From NCBI GenBank assembly GCA_002010065.2, contig MTMD02000011.1:1-64000 (forward strand): a stretch of 64,000 nucleotides of DNA, read 5' to 3'. Within the stretch, counting starts at the first letter, position 1, and each line of letters opens with the position of its first letter. The notes under the pieces are model-generated. The model saw only the letters and a program-made list of their open reading frames with translations. It did not search any database and had not been told where the DNA came from. The stretch comes from Candidatus Pyrohabitans jungbluthii (GTDB lineage: Archaea; Hydrothermarchaeota; Hydrothermarchaeia; Hydrothermarchaeales; BMS3B). The position numbers and the translations under genes were made by a program. Of the stretch, positions 35,070-42,895 are shown piece by piece.

Positions 35070-35705
35070 TTACGCTTCGGCTGCAGAAGCCTCTTGCGAA
35101 ACCTGCTGCACCTGCTGCGCAGGATACTCCAGAACCTTTATCTTTCTTACCTCAACCCGCTTAAGCGGGTATATCTTGCTTGCTTCCCGGTACATGCTCG
35201 CGGAGATCTTACCAGCCACAACCTCCTGCACAAAGGTATCGAGGTCCCTCTCCTCAGCCGCAGCCTTTACCATGTCCACCAGTATTTTCCTTATGGCGCG
35301 CTCCTGCGATGTCTGTGCTCTGCCAAAGGCAAGGGCGATGACACGAATTCTGAGCTTATGACCGTCTTTGGTTGTCACATCCACTATACCTTCGACGCGC
35401 GTACTCTTCCTGCGAATCTGGCTGCGCATGTACTCCCGTGAAAGGCTCTGGCCCTTGAAGCGCGTGTAGGCGTTGTTTCCGCGAACCTCTGTAATCTGGA
35501 ACCTGAGCTTGATGTGCTGCTTTGTGAAGTCACCGGAGATGTCCTTCATTGTGGTCTCTATAACTCTCCCTATAAGCTGCTCGGGGCTGCTTGCGAGGGT
35601 TTCGCCGACCTTTACCTCACCAAACATCTTTGGAGCTAAGATATCATACCACTTCTTTGTCTTCCAGGTATCTATCTTCCTTCTCTTTACCGCAACTCTT
35701 GCCAA
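35070..35705 (-). CDS. rps3ae: 30S ribosomal protein S3Ae (eS1)
   Basis: A 211-residue archaeal/eukaryal protein at the mRNA exit. Blocks RRKIDTWKTKKWYDILAPKMFGE (read in parts) and GQSLSREYMRSQIRRKSTRVEG are diagnostic. The start is TTG: GGAGG precedes it by seven bases and the resulting MARVAVKRRKID is the expected N-terminus. The last 15 residues are Gln/Ala/Glu-rich. A TATA-like ATTTTTATCT sits at 35731-35740. Confidence 0.95.
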   Translation of the reverse strand: MARVAVKRRKIDTWKTKKWYDILAPKMFGEVKVGETLASSPEQLIGRVIETTMKDISGDFTKQHIKLRFQITEVRGNNAYTRFKGQSLSREYMRSQIRRKSTRVEGIVDVTTKDGHKLRIRVIALAFGRAQTSQERAIRKILVDMVKAAAEERDLDTFVQEVVAGKISASMYREASKIYPLKRVEVRKIKVLEYPAQQVQQVSQEASAAEA

Positions 35706-35867
35706 TAAAATTCCTCCATCAGAGTGATTCAGATAAAAATCTCTTAAGGTCTTTACTGCCCTACCGTTAAAAAAGTTTTTGGAGAGGCTTGGTATGTTTG
35801 AGTGGTAGCCAAAGTTAAAAAACTCTCAAATGATACAAAATATATAAATAAGTGTTAAGTAAAACCC

Positions 35868-35877
35868 TATATATACA
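35868..35877 (+). promoter_or_regulatory. TATA box for the sensory island
   Basis: CTATATATAC precedes the ATG at 35909 by about 32 bases, with the ribosome site GGGGGTGAGG (35896-35905) between. A second TATA-like run, AAAATATATAAATA, lies at 35837-35850 and could provide another start. Confidence 0.5.
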
Positions 35878-35908
35878 TGCATATTATTGGATAATGGGGG
35901 TGAGGGAA

Positions 35909-36463
35909 ATGGAAGATTCCACTGAAAATGCGGCTGTTCAAGCCTGCGAGGTGAGGAAGAAAACTCAGTGGCGTGTTTTTTGGGCGCTTGTGATTCTTGT
36001 AGTGGGTCTTGTCCTATTTATGCCGGTGAAGCTTATAACAACTGAGCGGGGCTACCCTGCTTTGTGGTTCATTGCCTACACAGCATTTGCGATTTCAGCC
36101 TTCATAGTTCTTGGCGGGCTTATAATGAAAAAGCGCTGCCTGCCTGCGGTTCCACCTCCTTTTATTAAGAGCGTGAGTGAGGTGGAACAACCTTTACCTG
36201 GCGATGTCGAAGTGGAGCTTTCACCTGAGGATAGGGAACTCCTTTACAGCATAAAGGAGCTTATTAACTGGTTTGAAGAGGAAAAAATCAGGAAAGCAAG
36301 GTACCACGATTACCGTGCTCGCGTTGCCGAACTTGAGCGCTGGTTGAGGATGGGTATAAAGAAGGACATCGAGATAAGAAATCTCAGAAAGGAACTAAAG
36401 CAGCTTAAGGAGGAGCTTGAGAGGGTGAGGGCAGCCCACAATGAAGGTAGAGAAACTTCTTGA
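35909..36463 (+). CDS. Two-TM/coiled-coil membrane protein, paralog A of the sensory island
   Basis: A 184-residue protein with a short cytoplasmic N-terminus, two helices (about 25-45 and 58-79) and a cytoplasmic coiled-coil tail. The tail contains SPEDRELLYSIKELINWFEE and ELERWLRMGIKKDIEIRNLR. It is clearly paralogous to the minus-strand gene at 41300-41860. The ELERW..M/L pattern also matches the signalling helix ending the next gene. No known family name. ATG after GGGGGTGAGG; overlaps the globin-sensor start by 23 bases. A sensory or scaffold role is inferred from context. Confidence 0.75.
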   Translation: MEDSTENAAVQACEVRKKTQWRVFWALVILVVGLVLFMPVKLITTERGYPALWFIAYTAFAISAFIVLGGLIMKKRCLPAVPPPFIKSVSEVEQPLPGDVEVELSPEDRELLYSIKELINWFEEEKIRKARYHDYRARVAELERWLRMGIKKDIEIRNLRKELKQLKEELERVRAAHNEGRETS

Positions 36464-37472
36464 AAAAGACTGGGAGACTCTTAAAAGCTACCTTGAAATC
36501 ACTAGAGAGGATGAAAAGAGGCTGGAGAAAATAGGTGAGGTGCTGCTCAGGCAACATAAGGAGATACTCGATCTTTTTTATGAGCACCTCTTGAGCTTCG
36601 ACGAGACATCGCGTTTTTTCCCCAGGGAGGTGAGCGTAGAGAAGGTTAAACTCAAGCAGATGGAATACTTCAAGAGACTGACTCAGGGCAACTACGACTT
36701 GGAATACCTTAGGGATAGAACCAGAGTTGGCATAGCCCACGACCGCATCACCTTGCCTGCGCGTTGGTACCTTGGCGCCTACAGGAAGTACCTGGAGCTG
36801 CTGATGCCCCAGATATGTAAAGCTCTGTTTCCGGGCAGTGAAAAGGTGCTCCATTATATTGAGAGCCTGCTGAAGGTGATCTTCCTCGACATGGTTGTTG
36901 CGATAGAGACCTACATCGCTCTGCGCGAAGGCAAGCTGCAGGAAAGCAGGGAGCACTTCAAGAGGATATTCGAAGGCGCAAACGATGCTATATTCCTCAT
37001 CCGCACCGATTATGTAATAGAGGATGCAAATCCCGCCGCACTAAAATTGCTGAAGCTTGACAGAAGCGACGTGGTGGGAAAGAAATGTTATGAGATTATC
37101 CACGGGAGTAAGAGCATGTGCACTCAGGTGCCATGCACAATTAAAGAGGTGCTGGAGAAGGGTGAGGTGCATGGAGTTATACACAAACATTACGACTGCG
37201 ATGGCAATGCAATAACCGTCGAGATATCCGCCTCAGGGATAAGGGACAGCGAGGGCAACATAGTAAAAGTGGTTGAGTCTGCAAGGGATATAACTCCGAG
37301 GGAGATGGTGAGGAAGGAACTTGAAAAGCACATCGCCGAGCTTGAGCGCTGGCAAAAGATGACCGTGGAAAGGGAATTGAGGATGGTTGAGCTTAAGGAG
37401 GAGAACCGCAGGTTAAGAGAGGAGCTGAACAGGCTGAAGAAGCTGTGTGCCAATATAGAAGGGGATGAGTAG
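36441..37472 (+). CDS. Globin-coupled sensor: protoglobin-PAS protein
   Basis: A 343-residue cytosolic sensor. Residues 1-165 form a protoglobin/HemAT-like globin fold. H100 in RVGIAHDRITLPARWYLGAY is the expected proximal heme ligand, so it should bind O2, CO or NO. A PAS domain spans about 170-290 with cysteines 216, 227 and 232, and a helix (ELERWQKMTVERELRMVELK) ends the protein. There is no kinase, methyl-accepting or cyclase output. It is likely to signal to the adjacent histidine kinase, whose start overlaps its stop. Confidence 0.85.
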   Translation: MKVEKLLEKDWETLKSYLEITREDEKRLEKIGEVLLRQHKEILDLFYEHLLSFDETSRFFPREVSVEKVKLKQMEYFKRLTQGNYDLEYLRDRTRVGIAHDRITLPARWYLGAYRKYLELLMPQICKALFPGSEKVLHYIESLLKVIFLDMVVAIETYIALREGKLQESREHFKRIFEGANDAIFLIRTDYVIEDANPAALKLLKLDRSDVVGKKCYEIIHGSKSMCTQVPCTIKEVLEKGEVHGVIHKHYDCDGNAITVEISASGIRDSEGNIVKVVESARDITPREMVRKELEKHIAELERWQKMTVERELRMVELKEENRRLREELNRLKKLCANIEGDE

Positions 37473-39495
37473 CACGCCGACCCAGAGAAGAAGTACCGAA
37501 AAGGAGATTCTTAAAAGGATGTACGCCACCCTGAGCGGGATAAACCATGCGATTATCCATGCGAAGACGCGAGAAGAACTCTTCGAGGAGGCGTGCAGAG
37601 TAGCGGTTGAAAAGGGCAGGTTCAGGATGGCATGGATTGGCGTGGTAGAGGGAAGCGTGGTCAAGCCGGTTGCAGTGCGTGGACATGTGGCTGGTTACCT
37701 TGACAAAGTAAAAATTTCTTTAGAAGCTGTGTCTTCAGGGAGAGAACCTACGGGAAGGGCGATAAAGGAAGGCAGGATAGTTATAAACCCGGACACCAGA
37801 ACCAACCCCGAGGTGGGGCCATGGAGGGAGGAGATGCTCAAGCGGGGCTATCTCTCCTCTGCGGCTATCCCTCTCAGGGAGGGGGACAGGGTAATAGGCG
37901 CTTTCAACCTCTATGCCTCTGAGCCTGGTTTTTTCGATGAGGAAGAGGTTGCCCTGGTTGAGCAGCTCGCCCAGGACATATCCTTTGGTCTGGACCATAT
38001 TAAAAAGCTGGAGGAGCTCAGGGAAAGCGAATTAAGGTACAGAATGCTGGTGGAAACCTCACCCTTCGCTGTGGTACTCTTCTCTGAAGGCAGGATTGTA
38101 TATGCCAATCCGGCGGCAGTGAAGCTTGCGGAGGCATCGAGTTTGGAGGAGCTTCTGGACAAGCATGTGCTTGAGTTTGTACTCCCCAAATATCATTCCC
38201 TTGTTCAGGAGAGAATCAAGCGGGTGGGAAGGGGTGAGATTGCCCCTCCTGCGGAGATGGAGCTACTAACGCTGAGGGGCAATGTTGTTGTGGCTGAGGT
38301 GATGGGTTCGCCTGTAATCTACCAGGGAAAGCCTGCGATTCAGTTAGTTATCCGCGACATCACCGAACACAAAAAGGCGGAGGAGAGGATTAAGGAGCTA
38401 TCCCAGTTTCCTGAGAAGAACCCAAATCCAATTTTCAGGGTGAGAAAAGACGGCGAAATTCTGTACCACAACCCAGGGGTGTTTAACTATGTCAGCGACG
38501 CCAAGGATGTCAGGAACCTCCTGCCCCCCAACTACGAAGAGCTGGTGAGAAGGGCATGTGACTCAGGAGAGGAAATCAGAGCAGAGCACAGGTTCGGAGA
38601 CAGGTACATCGATTACATCATTTTACCTGTTTCTAAAACAGTGGCTCATATTTATGGGAGGGATATAACCGAGAAGAAGCGAGCCGAAGAGGAGCTAAAG
38701 AGGTATGCGGAGGAGCTTGAGAAGAGCCAGAAGGCTCTTCTGAACATACTCGAAGATGAGCGTGAGGCAAGGGAGAAATTGGAGAAGGCTTATGGGGAAC
38801 TCAAGACGCTGGATACGCTGAAGGATGACATCATCGCCAACGTGAGCCACGAACTTCGCACTCCGATGACCATAGCCAAGGGTTTTGCGGAACTCGCCCT
38901 AGATGAGCAGAATGAAGAGGAACGCAAAAAAGAGCTTATGAAGATACTCGAGGCACTTGAAAAGCAGAACGCAATAATAGGCGACCTCATTGCCATGGCA
39001 GAAGCATCCAAAGAAAAGCTTAAGCTTCGCAGTTCCCACTTCTCCATTAAAGATTTAATTTCGCATGCCATTGTGGAGAAAAAGAAGGACATATCCAAGA
39101 AGGGCATTAAACTGGAGCTTCAGGTGGAAGATTTTGATGTTAAGGGAGATTTCGACAAACTCAAGCATGCGCTTATAAATCTCATAGACAACGCCATAAA
39201 GTTTAACCGTCCGCAGGGTAAAATATTAATAAAAGCCCGAAAGGGGAAGAACAGTGCAATTATCTCGGTGAGCGACACGGGTATAGGGATACCTGAGAAC
39301 CTCTTACCAAAGATCTTTGAGCCTCTCTTCCAGGGTGATGCCTCCATAAAGCGCAAGTATGGAGGCACGGGAATGGGGCTTGCAGTGGTAAGAACCATAG
39401 TCGAGGCACATGGCGGTGAAGTTTATGCGGAGAGCACCCCTGGTGAGGGTTCAACATTTACACTGGTGCTCCCTTTGGGGGCTGGAGGTGGATGA
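37465..39495 (+). CDS. GAF-PAS-PAS sensor histidine kinase
   Basis: A 676-residue soluble kinase: GAF about 20-180, PAS1 about 187-305, PAS2 about 308-405, coiled coil to 450, and a HisKA domain with phosphoacceptor H462 in NVSHELRTPM. The HATPase shows an N-box NLIDNAIKF (572-580), G1 DTGIGIPE, the F motif FEPLFQGDAS and G2 GGTGMGLAV. There are no transmembrane segments, so input is cytosolic or comes through the globin sensor. It overlaps its neighbours on both sides, implying coupled expression. Confidence 0.93.
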   Translation: MSSTPTQRRSTEKEILKRMYATLSGINHAIIHAKTREELFEEACRVAVEKGRFRMAWIGVVEGSVVKPVAVRGHVAGYLDKVKISLEAVSSGREPTGRAIKEGRIVINPDTRTNPEVGPWREEMLKRGYLSSAAIPLREGDRVIGAFNLYASEPGFFDEEEVALVEQLAQDISFGLDHIKKLEELRESELRYRMLVETSPFAVVLFSEGRIVYANPAAVKLAEASSLEELLDKHVLEFVLPKYHSLVQERIKRVGRGEIAPPAEMELLTLRGNVVVAEVMGSPVIYQGKPAIQLVIRDITEHKKAEERIKELSQFPEKNPNPIFRVRKDGEILYHNPGVFNYVSDAKDVRNLLPPNYEELVRRACDSGEEIRAEHRFGDRYIDYIILPVSKTVAHIYGRDITEKKRAEEELKRYAEELEKSQKALLNILEDEREAREKLEKAYGELKTLDTLKDDIIANVSHELRTPMTIAKGFAELALDEQNEEERKKELMKILEALEKQNAIIGDLIAMAEASKEKLKLRSSHFSIKDLISHAIVEKKKDISKKGIKLELQVEDFDVKGDFDKLKHALINLIDNAIKFNRPQGKILIKARKGKNSAIISVSDTGIGIPENLLPKIFEPLFQGDASIKRKYGGTGMGLAVVRTIVEAHGGEVYAESTPGEGSTFTLVLPLGAGGG

Positions 39496-39866
39496 AAATG
39501 CCAAAGGTTCTGGTGGTGGATGACGAGCGTGACATGCTGAGGCTCGTAAAGAATATACTTAGTGGAGAGTTTGAGGTAATTGAGGCTGAGAGTGGAGAGA
39601 AAGCCCTGAAGCTTGTAGAAAAGGAGATGCCTGACATAATCCTTCTCGACATAATGATGCCGGGCATGGACGGGTGGGATTTTCTGGAGAAGTTCCGCAG
39701 GCTCGAAGGCGCGGAGCGTGTGCCTGTGATAATGTTCACTATACGCAGTGAAGCCAGCGAGGTGCTCTCAGGCATGGCTGTGGAGGGTGTGGTGGACTAC
39801 ATAACAAAGCCCTTTGACCCTGAAGACCTTAAGATGCGCATTAGGCGGGCGATAAAAAATGAGTGA
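39492..39866 (+). CDS. Single-domain response regulator
   Basis: A 124-residue CheY-like receiver. The acidic pocket is D10/D11, the phosphoacceptor is D53 in LLDIMMPGMDGW, and the conserved Lys lies in YITKPFDP. There is no output domain. It is the probable partner of the upstream kinase. Its 3' end overlaps the secretion-type ATPase by eight bases, so the two are produced together; direct interaction is conjecture. Confidence 0.93.
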   Translation: MKMPKVLVVDDERDMLRLVKNILSGEFEVIEAESGEKALKLVEKEMPDIILLDIMMPGMDGWDFLEKFRRLEGAERVPVIMFTIRSEASEVLSGMAVEGVVDYITKPFDPEDLKMRIRRAIKNE

Positions 39867-41322
39867 TATTGAGTCGCGGGTAGTTACTGTGGGAAACAGA
39901 TATTTCTACAAGATTGAATTTCCCACCCTCACGCCTAAAGAGATGAAGTTTCTGAAGAAGGTGAAAGAGGCAGCGATAAAGGAGGCGAGGGTTGATCTGC
40001 AAGGTTTAACGAAGGAGCAGATGAAGCAGCGCATGCTATTCGCAGTGCTTGAGATAATGGACAGGCTTAATGGCGACCTGGAGCTCTCGCCAGAGAAGAG
40101 GCAAAAGCTTGCGGAGCTTATTGTCAATGACATGGTGGGCTACGGCTTGCTAGAACCCATTCTCGAAGACGACGAGATTGAGGAGATAATGGTAATTGGC
40201 CCCAAGCGCCCGGTGTATGTGTTTCACAGGAAGTACGGAATGCTTGAAACGAACGTGGTTTTCCAAGATCCCAGGGAGATTGTGAACATCGTACAGCGAA
40301 TAGCTTCCAGCATTGGCAGGCGCATAGACGCATCTTCGCCTCTCCTGGATGCTCGTCTTCCAGACGGCTCCCGCGTCAACGCCACTCTAAGCCCACCCGC
40401 CCTTGATGGACCAACAGTAACCATAAGGAAGTTCAAAAAGGATCCGCTCACGATAGTTGACCTGCTGAAGTTCAACACCCTCAATAGCGAGGTCGCAGCC
40501 TTTTTGTGGCTCATGGTCGAGGGGATGGGGGTATGGCCTAAGAACATCCTTGTGGCTGGCGGCACCGGAAGCGGAAAAACCACTACTCTAAACGCCCTTG
40601 CAATTTTCATCCGCGAGCGCGAGCGCGTTATTACCATTGAAGATACCGCAGAGCTTCAGCTTCCAATAAAGCATCTCATAAGGTTTGAGGTACGCCCCCC
40701 GAGCATAGAGGGGAAGGGCGAGATAGACATGGACACCCTGCTTAAAAACACGCTGCGAATGCGCCCCGATAGAATAATCATAGGCGAGGTCCGTGGAAGT
40801 GAGGCAAAAACGCTTTTCACAGCCATGAACACTGGGCACAACGGCACCCTAGCGACGCTTCATGCAAACAGCGCGAGAGAATGCATTACGCGCTTGACAA
40901 ATGAACCCATGGGTGTTCCAATGATAATGATTCCTGCACTGGATTTGATTGTGATGCAGGCGAGGTACGCCCATGAAAAGAAAGGGTTAATAAGAAGAGT
41001 AACAGAGGTAACAGAGGTTGGTGGGATTACTGACAGTACCGTGGCTCTCAGCAAAATTTACGAGTGGGACCCGGGCAGTGATGTTATAAGGAGCACTGGC
41101 ACGCCAAGCACGCTGAAGCAGGAGCTTGCCAAGCAGGTTGGCATCTCCATAGAGGAGGTGAATGAAGAGTTTGAGAAGAGGAGGCTTGTTCTGGATTACC
41201 TGCTTGAAAACAACATTAGGGAGATTTACGAGGTGCGCAGGTGGGTGGAGAGCTATTACACCAACCCTGAGGCCACGCTGAAGAAGATTGAGGAATCCCT
41301 TAAGGCTTCGACTCGCTCATAG
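39859..41322 (+). CDS. Type II/IV secretion-family ATPase (CpaF/TadA-like)
   Basis: A 487-residue hexameric-type ATPase that powers pilus assembly, archaellum rotation or secretion in relatives. It has an N-terminal domain (about 80-200), Walker A GGTGSGKTT (234-242), an Asp box near EDTAELQLP, Walker B RIIIGEVRG (305-313) and a His box TGHNGTLATLHA (325-336). No platform protein (FlaJ/TadC) or prepilin gene is nearby, so it is an orphan here. The last 23 bases overlap the convergent paralog gene. Confidence 0.88.
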   Translation: MSDIESRVVTVGNRYFYKIEFPTLTPKEMKFLKKVKEAAIKEARVDLQGLTKEQMKQRMLFAVLEIMDRLNGDLELSPEKRQKLAELIVNDMVGYGLLEPILEDDEIEEIMVIGPKRPVYVFHRKYGMLETNVVFQDPREIVNIVQRIASSIGRRIDASSPLLDARLPDGSRVNATLSPPALDGPTVTIRKFKKDPLTIVDLLKFNTLNSEVAAFLWLMVEGMGVWPKNILVAGGTGSGKTTTLNALAIFIRERERVITIEDTAELQLPIKHLIRFEVRPPSIEGKGEIDMDTLLKNTLRMRPDRIIIGEVRGSEAKTLFTAMNTGHNGTLATLHANSARECITRLTNEPMGVPMIMIPALDLIVMQARYAHEKKGLIRRVTEVTEVGGITDSTVALSKIYEWDPGSDVIRSTGTPSTLKQELAKQVGISIEEVNEEFEKRRLVLDYLLENNIREIYEVRRWVESYYTNPEATLKKIEESLKASTRS

Positions 41323-41860
41323 ACTTCGACTCGTGCTTCTTACTAAGCTCCCTTACCTTTCTTTTCAGGTTGCGTATTGTTATGTCCTTGCTTATCCCCA
41401 GTCTGTACCACCGCTCTATCTCTTTAATCCTCTCCTGTGGATTTCTGAGTCGAATTTCCTTTATCAACGCCTCCCGATACCAGCGCTCAAGCTCCTTTAG
41501 GCTTTCCAGAAGTTCTTGGTCTTCCGGGTCGAGCCTAATCTTCTCGTATCCATTCCCTGCGGCTCTCTTTTCTAGGTCCTCTATCTGCTTTCTTACATTG
41601 TAGAGGGATTCTCCTGCGATGTGCATGTGACTTCTTACCATACCTCCGTAAAGTAGAAATGTTCCAAAAGCAATGGCGGTGTAGACAACAAACCAGGTTT
41701 TAACCTCACCCCCTGCTATTACGGCATCGAGGGGTAGAAGGAGCAAAAGTCCTATAAAGATTGCTACATTCAGCCAGAAAATTCGCCATATAATCTTTTT
41801 CTTTCTTTCCACTCTTCTTAGCTCTTTTTCAAGTATAAGTTCTGCTGCATCTTCACCCAT
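41300..41860 (-). CDS. Two-TM/coiled-coil membrane protein, paralog B of the sensory island
   Basis: A 186-residue paralog of the gene at 35909. It has two helices (about 25-45 and 58-78), then DPEDQELLESLKELERWYRE and IKEIERWYRLGISKDITIRN, which align with paralog A. It closes the island from the other side in reverse orientation. MGEDAAELI is taken as start; seven codons upstream an alternative exists. A perfect 7-bp palindrome at 41930-41945 lies between its promoter and the divergent next gene. Confidence 0.75.
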   Translation of the reverse strand: MGEDAAELILEKELRRVERKKKIIWRIFWLNVAIFIGLLLLLPLDAVIAGGEVKTWFVVYTAIAFGTFLLYGGMVRSHMHIAGESLYNVRKQIEDLEKRAAGNGYEKIRLDPEDQELLESLKELERWYREALIKEIRLRNPQERIKEIERWYRLGISKDITIRNLKRKVRELSKKHESKSMSESKP

Positions 41861-41929
41861 TATCCCACACCTTCTGGTCACCTATGTAGGTTATGGTATT
41901 TAAAAATTTTCGTATAGCTATTTCTTTCT

Positions 41930-41945
41930 GTGAACATGTGTTCAC
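41930..41945. promoter_or_regulatory. Palindrome between divergent promoters
   Basis: GTGAACA-TG-TGTTCAC is a perfect 7-bp inverted repeat with a two-base centre. It stands midway between a TATA-like element for the minus gene (about 41893-41905) and CTTTATATGG (41964-41973) for the plus gene, where an operator would be expected. Confidence 0.5.
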
Positions 41946-42005
41946 GAAATCAGGTATGAGAAGCTTTATATGGAGATAATAAGTAAATTACTTTGAGGCC
42001 TTGAG

Positions 42006-42602
42006 ATGAGAGTGGTGCGCGCTGTTGGGGTTCTCAATCTTCTGCTGGGCTTGGTGGCGCTTTTAGCTCCGGTTAAGTTTTACTCCTTTGCGATGCGTCT
42101 CTTTACGCCAGACGTCTCTCCGCCCTTTGGTGTTGGTGCAATCCGCCTGACCACCTTTATGCTCTTTATTCCCAGCTTGGTGCTAATAGCCAACGGCGTT
42201 GCACTGCTTTTCTTGAGCTACAGACTTGAAACTCCTGCTAAGACCGCTTCACCCGCAACGCAGGAGTATTTGAGAAGGTTGAGGAAAGAGGAAGGTTTAG
42301 AGCCTGGCGAAGCTGAGAAGGATTTTGAGCTCTTTGAAGGAGAAGCGAGGGAGGAGCTTGAGGAGACCCCGGGCTATGCACTCTCCCAAGGCGAGGAGTA
42401 CGTGAAGGTCAGGCACGAGATGATAGGGAAGGAAGTATACGACAGAAGGGGCAACTACTACGGCAAGGTTGTGAGCGTTACCCTGAGCGAGGAGGGCGAT
42501 GTGAAGGAGTTTCTGGTCAAGCGTGGTGAAAGGAAAAAGGTTTTCAGTGGTGAAGACATAGAGAGCAACAATGGTGTGATTCTGGTTAGGCGTCAGGAGT
42601 AG
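42006..42602 (+). CDS. Two-TM protein with C-terminal PRC-barrel domain
   Basis: A 198-residue protein: N-terminal helices at about 7-24 and 48-73, an acidic linker, then a PRC-barrel (about 130-198: HEMIGKEVYDRRGNYYGKVV). PRC-barrels occur in RimM and in archaeal proteins including CdpB-type division proteins; the role here is unknown. A TATA box CTTTATATGG is about 33 bases before the ATG. Confidence 0.7.
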   Translation: MRVVRAVGVLNLLLGLVALLAPVKFYSFAMRLFTPDVSPPFGVGAIRLTTFMLFIPSLVLIANGVALLFLSYRLETPAKTASPATQEYLRRLRKEEGLEPGEAEKDFELFEGEAREELEETPGYALSQGEEYVKVRHEMIGKEVYDRRGNYYGKVVSVTLSEEGDVKEFLVKRGERKKVFSGEDIESNNGVILVRRQE

Positions 42603-42612
42603 CTTCCGCATA

Positions 42613-42624
42613 CTTTTTATATCC
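42613..42624 (+). promoter_or_regulatory. TATA box of the gatCAB operon
   Basis: CTTTTTATATCC lies about 32 bases before the gatC ATG, after the stop of the PRC-barrel gene. Confidence 0.55.
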
Positions 42625-42655
42625 CTTTTGCATTACACTGAGCAGAGGCTTTACC

Positions 42656-42889
42656 ATGGAGGAAAAGGAGGAGATTCGTCGCGAGGCGGAGCGCGTGCTC
42701 AAAGAGCTTTCTGAAGCCCTGGGAGAGATAAGCCTGGAGGAAACATACTACGTGGTGGAGGAGATTAACGTTACCCGCGGTGACGCTGAACCAGAGCTAA
42801 GGCCGGAGTTCCGCGAGGCGGCGCTGAAGATTGCACCTCGCAAAGACGAGGAGGGCAACTACATCGCTGAAGTAGGAAGCTGGGTGTAG
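42656..42889 (+). CDS. gatC: Asp/Glu-tRNA amidotransferase subunit GatC
   Basis: A 77-residue GatC that wraps around GatA and GatB. The C-terminal PEFREAALKIAPRKDEEGNYIAEV segment (read in parts) is characteristic. It is the first gene of a gatC-gatA-gatB operon that amidates Asp-tRNA(Asn) and, where present, Glu-tRNA(Gln). Archaea use GatDE for glutamine, so Asn-tRNA formation is the likelier role. Confidence 0.88.
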   Translation: MEEKEEIRREAERVLKELSEALGEISLEETYYVVEEINVTRGDAEPELRPEFREAALKIAPRKDEEGNYIAEVGSWV

Positions 42890-42895
42890 TTAGCC

